A stretch of DNA of 27,190 nucleotides, from NCBI GenBank assembly GCA_964577295.1, contig CAZNYN010000024.1:1-27190 (forward strand), read 5' to 3'. Positions within the stretch are counted from its first letter, which is position 1, and each line of letters starts with the position of its first letter. The notes beneath the pieces are model-generated. The model ran no database searches. It had not been told where the DNA came from and saw only the letters and a list, made by a program, of their open reading frames with translations. Below, in pieces: positions 21,996 to 27,190 of the stretch. The stretch is from CAZNYN01 sp964577295. GTDB taxonomy: Bacteria; Synergistota; Synergistia; Synergistales; Synergistaceae. The position numbers and the translations under genes are program-made.

Positions 21996-24490
21996 GCTAA
22001 ATTTATTTTTATAAACAAAGACGTTATGATAACAGTAAGTTTTTATGAATCATAGGAGGGGCTTTTACTGATGAAAAAAATGTTCGCACTATTGCTCCTC
22101 GCGGCCCTGCTTGCAATGCCGCAGCCGGCTCTTGCCGTGCCTGCGCTCGAACACACTGTCACGCGGACGCAGCCTGACGGAAGCGTTGTCACACTGAAGC
22201 AGCGCGGAGACGAGTTCACTCATTGGCTTGAAGATACGGCTGGTCACGCCGTTGTCAAAACAAAAGAGGGACGTTTTGAGTTCGCATTGCCGGATGGCGC
22301 CGGGGGGCTGAAAGCAAGCGGCAAGCTGTGCGGTACAAATGCCGCTGCCCCGGACGGTGCTGTTAAAAACTTTAAGCCTGCGGCAAGCAGGATGCGGCTC
22401 ATGACGGAGAAAAAATTGAACGAGCAGCCGTTAATCTCTCGCGCGTGGTCGGCGCTAAAGGCAACCTTCACCGGCTGGAATTCAAGGCCTGCCTAAGGCA
22501 ATAAGAATCTTATGGTCATCCGTGTCAACTTCGCCGATACTCCACTTGTAACCTCTGAAGATTTCCATACACAGAAGGTATGGAAAGAAGGCGATGATAC
22601 ACTGTCTGTACGCCAGTATTATAAAGAACAATCACACGGCAAGATCAGTGTCGTTTCTGCGGATTATAAAGAGAGCACGGGCGGCCCGTTCGGTATGATT
22701 ACAGTATCGCTTGATGCCTCCTGCTTTAACGGCGGCAAACACCCGGATCGGCTGATTGGCCTTGATGTCAGCACTATTCAAGAACGAGTCTATGTGCATG
22801 CAAACGAGGTTGCGCTGATAACCGACATCATCGAAAAGGCAGCGGCTGCTGCGATCGTGGATTTTGCCAAGTTTGACACCAACAACAACGACAAAATTGA
22901 ACCGTCGGAGCTATGCATTTATATGATCATGGGGGGCTATGAGGAAGCCTACAGCGCTTATATCAACGCAAACTACCCTATGATCTGGGCGCACGCCTGG
23001 GGCAGCTGGACGTCGGAAGATGTTGAAGAACTTAAAAAAGAAGTACCTGACATAAGCTCTGCCGACCACCGGGTAACAATTGCCGGCAAAACCGTCACGG
23101 ATTGGGCGATGAACGGCGAGCTGTGCTATGAGTCTAAAAACAAATACTCATTCTTGCCCTGTGTCGGCACAATTACGCATGAGCTTGGGCATCAGTTGTG
23201 CCGTCTGCCTGACCTTTATGACGTAAGTGGCATAGACAACGGCATGGACGTCTACTCCAACATGGCTGCAGGGAGCTGGGGCGCTAAGGGCACAGAAGAA
23301 ACGGCCGGCTCCCGCCCTGTGAACCTCGATGCGTGGAGCAGGATATACCTCGGCTGGGAGAGTCCGAAGCAGACGGTCACCGCATCTGAATCCGGAATAA
23401 ATCTCTCTTTCAGCAAAGCTCTCACCACAGATGGCATAATCATAATAGAAAGCCCTGCGGCAGACTCGTCAACGGAATATATCCTCGCGGAGGTGCGCGA
23501 CCCGGCAAATGACAAATGGGATATGGGCATACAACGCGGGGGCAAATACGATCTGGCAGCTCTTAACAGTGGCGCGCTGCTGCTTGTGCATGTTGATGAA
23601 AACGTTGGTTCAGGAGCGCTGGAAAAAGGCAACGACATCAATACGTCTGAAAAACCGCATCAGGGCGTCATGCCGATCGCCGTTGACTGCAACTACAGAA
23701 CAGGCAGGGTGCGTTCTGCCACAAACTCATGGTACAAGGGCAACCCTTATCTTGAAAAGCTAAGTGGTGATGTTGCGTCATTCTCAGCCGGGCGCACCTA
23801 CTTCTACGGCGACCCGCAGGCGTACAACGCCTCAATCCGCAGCGGAATTGCTCTTAAAGAGATCTCAGTGCCCGGCGATACAATGACGGCTGTGCTTCTG
23901 TACAACGCCGGTACCCGCGGCAAGCCAGCCTCGCCGGCGAAAACAGAGCTTGACTTCGACACGGCCGCCGCGATTACCCGCAGCTGTCCGCTGAGAATCT
24001 TCAATGTAAACGATGCCGTTAAAATTTTAAGCTCTGCCGGCACAGATCTCAATTCCGGTGACATGAGGCTGGATGACGCGCATCAGGTGACGCTCACTGA
24101 AGCTGCGGTAATGACGGCGGCAGGAGCAAAAAAAATCACAGCCGTCTACCCCCTGCCGCTCTTCGCTGTCATGCAGAGCAGCAGCAGCAGTTATAAGCAG
24201 AGAATCGCCTGCTCATTTGTTGTCGCAAGCGCTGACCTCATGGCTGAGAGGCAGGAGAATGTGAAGCTGCTGAAGGTGACAGGCAAGTCCTCGTCGAAAT
24301 ACTTCACCTACACAGACAACTCAGACGACTTCGTGCGCGACGGATATTTCACAATCCAACCGAACGACGACAGCGGAAGCGTTGTCCCCAAGAGAACAGC
24401 TCTCACTGAGAATTACTATCGTGTAACGCTCTTTGTCAAGGACAACGGTGCCTTTGACCTCGACAAGACAGAGGGCGTAACCCTCGACCC

Positions 24491-24568
24491 GGCGGCTGTA
24501 ATGCCGGATTCGCGGCGCTGCTGGCAATACCCGCGCTTGCAGTATTCAGACGCAGAAAAAGACAGTGA
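24491..24568 (+). other. Orphaned Synergistota C-terminal sorting signal
   Basis: In the +1-shifted frame relative to the protease the sequence reads GGCNAGFAALLAIPALAVF, then RRRKRQ and TGA. This is the Cys-containing Synerg-CTERM pattern: GGCNAGF, a hydrophobic stretch and a basic end. It identifies the phylum and shows that the protease was once surface-anchored. A single lost C near 24488 would explain the shift. Confidence 0.75.
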
Positions 24569-24574
24569 GCAGAT

Positions 24575-24607
24575 AATACGGGGGCAACATACTGCAGTCC
24601 CCGTATT
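24575..24607 (+). terminator. Terminator after M6 protease gene
   Basis: Nine-base stem AATACGGGG / CCCCGTATT with a 15-base loop, followed by TCTTC. It starts 6 bases after the original reading-frame stop at 24568, which supports that stop as the ancestral gene end. The T-run is weak. Confidence 0.6.
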
Positions 24608-24773
24608 TCTTCATCACATATGAGAGTAAACAGTGATACCAAGGCAAATACATTTCAGCACTGACCATCTATCCTGTGTATTTCGTAGCCGAACTTAGTT
24701 TTACCATCAATCATTTAGTTTTCCTATAAAATTTTCGCAGTGCGCCCTCTGAAGTTGACACCTTCCATGAAGA

Positions 24774-25676
24774 TTATTGTACCTTTTGCATTAGCTCACT
24801 ATATGCAGAATCATACCCTAACGTTAGGTTTACGTGGGTAAACTTGTGCCAGCGGATGCAAACATTGCGGAGCGGCTCATCGAGGTATGTCCACGCCTTG
24901 TCCTTTATCCACTGAGGGATGCCATAAGCTGCTTCAGCGATGCTTCCCGTTATGGCGGTAAGAGTGTCGCTGTCTCCGCCCAGGGAGACGGCGTTTCGGA
25001 TTGCGTCCTCAAAATCGGTGCTTTCAAGGAACGCGGTGACAGCCTGCGGAACGGTATCACGGCAGCTTTCGTTGAAGCTGTAGGTCGGACGTATTTCGTC
25101 GAGCGTTCTGGAGAGGTCGTAGCTGAAATTACTTTCTATCAGTTTTTTTATTCTAATTTTTAATTCGTCCATCGACCACGGCTCACTGCAGTCGAAAGCG
25201 TGGCCTTCAGAATAGAACCGAGAGAGGAATATTGCTGCTGCAGCGGCTTGTGCGCCTTTAACTCCTTCTGGATGATTATGTGTTGCCTCGGCAGAGCATG
25301 TTACAATATTCCAGCCGTTTGATGGCCATCTGCCGGTTTTGGCGTATAGTCTGCAGTCCATGACCCATGCACAAGGTGACACGCGCATCGCTGATCCGTT
25401 GCCCCAGCTGTTATACGGTTCACGCTCATCCGAGTTCAGCCAACTGCTGAATCTGCTGCCGTAACCGGCATTGGGATAGAGCCGTCCCCATTGTTTATAG
25501 GCATCGATGAAATCGTCCTTTTTGCCGCCGTTCATCAGAGCATCTGCAGTGGCTGCGGTCATTACTGTATCATCCGTGAAAAAGCAGTCTTCTCTGAACA
25601 GAGGAAAGTCTTTTGTTTTGATATTATTCCACTCGTAGACAGAGCCTACGATGTCGCCGATTATGGCACCCAGCAT
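24774..25676 (-). CDS. ADP-ribosylglycohydrolase (DraG family)
   Basis: A 300-aa hydrolase that removes ADP-ribose from modified protein side chains or small molecules using two Mg ions. It has the family hallmarks: GDIVGSVYEW (7-16), TDDTVMTAA (34-42) carrying the metal-binding Asp pair, NGSAMRVSPCAW, EATHNHPEGVKGA, and a C-terminal SLGGDSDTLTAITG with the other metal Asp residues. It is translationally coupled to the vWA gene: its ATG shares one base with that gene's TAA. The coupled neighbour and the macrodomain gene upstream suggest a shared ADP-ribose task; the target protein is unknown. Confidence 0.93.
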   Translation of the reverse strand: MLGAIIGDIVGSVYEWNNIKTKDFPLFREDCFFTDDTVMTAATADALMNGGKKDDFIDAYKQWGRLYPNAGYGSRFSSWLNSDEREPYNSWGNGSAMRVSPCAWVMDCRLYAKTGRWPSNGWNIVTCSAEATHNHPEGVKGAQAAAAAIFLSRFYSEGHAFDCSEPWSMDELKIRIKKLIESNFSYDLSRTLDEIRPTYSFNESCRDTVPQAVTAFLESTDFEDAIRNAVSLGGDSDTLTAITGSIAEAAYGIPQWIKDKAWTYLDEPLRNVCIRWHKFTHVNLTLGYDSAYSELMQKVQ

Positions 25677-26329
25677 TATTTTCTGCCCCCTCTGCGTTTA
25701 TAGTCCTTTTGTATCTCGTCATTACAGCCATCAGGCATGGCAGCGCATTCCCGGTATGTTGTGACAGCTTTGCTCATTACTCGGAAGTTGAGTGCTACGC
25801 CTTCACTATCAGCGTGATAATTCTGAGCTCGATCTGGCGCGATGCCGAATCGCGAGGCTGTCTGCACAGCGTCTATATTCGCGCCAAGGAAGATGAATTC
25901 CCAACCGTATTTTGCCTTCTGATGCTCTATCTGCGCTTTGATTTTGTCCGAGCCGTACTCGCGGCTGCTGTTTTCCTCGCCGTCGGTGATGATAATGAAC
26001 ATTACCTTTTCGGCGCGATAATCATCGGCGGTGTGCCTCTGAGCGTTGGCGATTTTGCTTATCGCCTTGCCTATTGCGTCAAGGAGAGCAGTTGATCCGC
26101 CGACTTGGTACTCCTTTTCGGTGATAGGGCTGACAGCTTTGATATCTATACGGTCGTGGAGTAGCTCGCAGTTGTTATCAAAAAGCACCGTTGTGATATG
26201 GCATTCGCCCTCGACTGTCTGCTGCTTTTTAAGCATAGTATTGTAGCCGCCTATAGTATCGCTTTCTAATCCACCCATGGAGCCGCTCTTGTCGAGTATA
26301 AATACTAATTCCGTTAATCCTTTTTTCAT
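25676..26329 (-). CDS. von Willebrand factor A domain protein (TerY-like)
   Basis: A 217-aa soluble protein consisting of one vWA domain. The MIDAS metal site is complete: DKSGSMGG (13-20), a Thr in QVGGSTALLDAIG, and IIITDGEENSSREYG. It has no signal peptide or membrane segment. Such stand-alone vWA proteins, including TerY, act as metal-dependent scaffolds that assemble stress or ADP-ribosylation complexes. A strong site AAGGGGG precedes the ATG. It is coupled to the ADP-ribosylglycohydrolase downstream, so the two products probably work together. Confidence 0.9.
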   Translation of the reverse strand: MKKGLTELVFILDKSGSMGGLESDTIGGYNTMLKKQQTVEGECHITTVLFDNNCELLHDRIDIKAVSPITEKEYQVGGSTALLDAIGKAISKIANAQRHTADDYRAEKVMFIIITDGEENSSREYGSDKIKAQIEHQKAKYGWEFIFLGANIDAVQTASRFGIAPDRAQNYHADSEGVALNFRVMSKAVTTYRECAAMPDGCNDEIQKDYKRRGGRK

Positions 26330-26389
26330 TGGTGTGTCCCCCTTAAGTTTTATGATGGCTTAAGGATAACAATTTTGACAGGACACATG

Positions 26390-26406
26390 GTCGCTTTATA
26401 AGCGAC
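26390..26406. promoter_or_regulatory. Perfect palindrome in the vWA gene leader
   Basis: GTCGCTT-TAT-AAGCGAC, 7-base perfect arms with a 3-base centre, 61 bases upstream of the vWA start. A second inverted repeat, CCTTAAG / CTTAAGG, lies at 26341-26365. No T-run follows, so these look like operator sites; the HTH protein encoded just upstream is a candidate binder. Confidence 0.45.
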
Positions 26407-26499
26407 AAATTACCTTTGAGAGGCACGCCCCTCATACCTGGGTTCATATTTATAGTGCATTTAATATAAAGCGTCTATTTCATGTATGTAGTCCACCGG

Positions 26500-27190
26500 C
26501 TACCCTCCCAACAACGGCTGGTCGTATTTGAACAACACTTCGTTAATCTCGAAAATGTCGTAGTTGCCGCTAACGATGAAGTACTCGACAATCACGTCAA
26601 ATTTCCGGCTGTGTGACAGTGCATAGCCGGCCCGTTCCAGAAGGTCGTCCGTTTCATCAAGTGAGAGCTTTAAGGCAACGGCGAGGGCAAGGGCGGTGCG
26701 CTTGCTTGGCATATAGCCTTTACCTGTTCTGATTTTTGAGAATAATTTGCGATCGAGGTTGGCGCGTTTGTATACTTCCACGTCAGTCTTTTTCTTGGCG
26801 TTAATCAAACGCATGAGCGTAGCCGAAAACGGCTCGTCCAAGCTGCCGATTAAATCATCAAGCAGAGCGGGCGCAGTAGCAGACGGAGCAAAGATATCTT
26901 TAAAAATGGGCTTATTATATTTCCTGTCTTCTTCATCCGCTGCTTGTAAGGCTTCCCGCTCCACATCGAGCAGTTGTATCCGCTTTATTTGGTGTGTTTC
27001 AATATAATGCTCATCAATGTAGCTTTCGACCGCTCCGAGCAGTTCGCGGCTGACGGTGAATGCTGACTTGTCAAACACCACAAGTGTCACATCGAGGTCG
27101 TAATCTGTGAGGAAATCTTGAATTGCCGAGGAAGCAACTTTAAGTGCCTCGTCTTTGGGATAGCCATAAATACCACTTGAAATTAACGGG
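26500..27190 (-). CDS. Macrodomain-HTH fusion protein (5' end outside the window)
   Basis: The coding frame runs to the window edge; the GTG at 27090 is internal. The visible N-terminal part is the end of a macrodomain: PLISSGIYGYPKDEALKVAS is the phosphate-binding loop and helix, then DVTLVVFDKSAF is its last strand. After an acidic linker comes a helix-turn-helix of the XRE kind: DVEVYKRANLDRKLFSKIRT, then KRTALALAVALKLSLDETDD and EINEVLFKYDQPLLG. Macrodomains bind or hydrolyse ADP-ribose groups, so the protein may link ADP-ribose signals to gene control. It is followed, after 170 bases, by the vWA and glycohydrolase genes. Confidence 0.85.
   Translation of the reverse strand, partial: PLISSGIYGYPKDEALKVASSAIQDFLTDYDLDVTLVVFDKSAFTVSRELLGAVESYIDEHYIETHQIKRIQLLDVEREALQAADEEDRKYNKPIFKDIFAPSATAPALLDDLIGSLDEPFSATLMRLINAKKKTDVEVYKRANLDRKLFSKIRTGKGYMPSKRTALALAVALKLSLDETDDLLERAGYALSHSRKFDVIVEYFIVSGNYDIFEINEVLFKYDQPLLGG

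Larger units (their letters stand above)
22071..24623 (+). pseudogene. M6-family metalloprotease, broken by a stop and a frameshift
   Basis: A secreted M6 peptidase gene with AGGAGGGG before the ATG and a clean signal peptide (KKMFALLLLAALLAMPQPALA). Codon 142 (22494-22496) is TAA, in frame with the rest, which continues GNKNLMVIRVNFADTPLV. The catalytic part keeps THELGHQLCRLPDLYD (zinc-binding HELGH near 23178) and a possible calcium loop FDTNNNDKIEPSEL. Near 24488 the frame also shifts, so the C-terminal sorting signal is replaced by a scrambled tail. An ATG at 22512 could restart translation, but the product would lack a signal peptide. I consider the gene inactive. Confidence 0.8.

Noticed and set aside
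23252..23641. 129-codon minus-strand frame inside the M6 protease
   Set aside because: It is antisense to well-conserved catalytic-domain sequence and has no ribosome binding site, so it is a shadow.
24834..25163. 109-codon plus-strand frame opposite the ADP-ribosylglycohydrolase
   Set aside because: It is fully covered by the DraG gene with its motifs intact; the plus frame shows no motif.
25709..26095. 128-codon plus-strand frame opposite the vWA gene
   Set aside because: It is antisense to the complete vWA gene, and its hydrophobic look comes from the complement of the MIDAS region.
1..27190. CRISPR arrays or tandem repeat arrays
   Set aside because: No regularly spaced repeats of 20 bases or more were seen; the only direct repeats are the two-copy 9-base motif at 21966-21995 and the IS-related duplications.

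Overview
The window most likely comes from a Gram-negative anaerobe of the phylum Synergistota. The best clue is a stretch at 24491-24568, just past the end of a broken M6 metalloprotease gene. It encodes GGCNAGF, a hydrophobic run and a terminal RRRKRQ, which is the Synergistota C-terminal sorting signal (Synerg-CTERM). A complete tripartite RND efflux operon shows an outer membrane. Desulfoferrodoxin-like and BFD-like iron domains fit anaerobic life. Species cannot be named from this sequence.

Layout. (1) 1-6700 is an accessory junkyard. It holds an IS256-family insertion sequence, an internally deleted IS3-family element and a second, smaller relic of the same element. Between them are shards of phage-type 'large polyvalent protein' genes: two metallopeptidase motifs, one of them degenerate, and a stub of an ADP-ribosyltransferase-like domain. 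One intact DinJ-YafQ toxin-antitoxin pair and a short membrane-protein gene lie among the ruins. A tRNA-Gly(CCC) borders the region. (2) 6840-12760 (minus) is an adaptor / RND pump / outer-membrane channel operon with a visible promoter. (3) 12885-14819 (minus) carries small metabolic or stress genes: a 54-aa BFD-like protein, two acetyltransferases (one with a YoaP domain) and a VOC-fold protein. (4) 15047-15631 (plus) is an XRE regulator fused to a superoxide-reductase-like metal site. (5) 15687-18518 (minus) is a tightly coupled three-gene operon: a TraG/VirD4-like protein with ruined nucleotide-binding motifs, a single-domain ClpA/B-type AAA+ ATPase, and a protein I do not recognise. I know of no described system with this composition, so it is the best novelty candidate. 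(6) 18782-19838 holds secreted DUF3574 and cysteine-rich DUF3795 proteins. (7) 20177-22000 holds shards of a LytTR-type two-component system around an MFS transporter, plus an exact 9-12-9 direct repeat with LytTR-site geometry. (8) 22071-24623 is the M6 metalloprotease gene, broken by an in-frame stop and a C-terminal frameshift. (9) 24774-27190 (minus) is an ADP-ribose-themed cluster: macrodomain-HTH (cut by the window edge), vWA protein and ADP-ribosylglycohydrolase.

Working together: the efflux genes form one export machine. The vWA and glycohydrolase genes are translationally coupled and probably work with the macrodomain regulator in ADP-ribose processing or signalling. The Clp-like ATPase and the TraG-like pseudo-ATPase probably form one complex with the third protein. 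All assignments rest on motifs read by eye; no database search was run.
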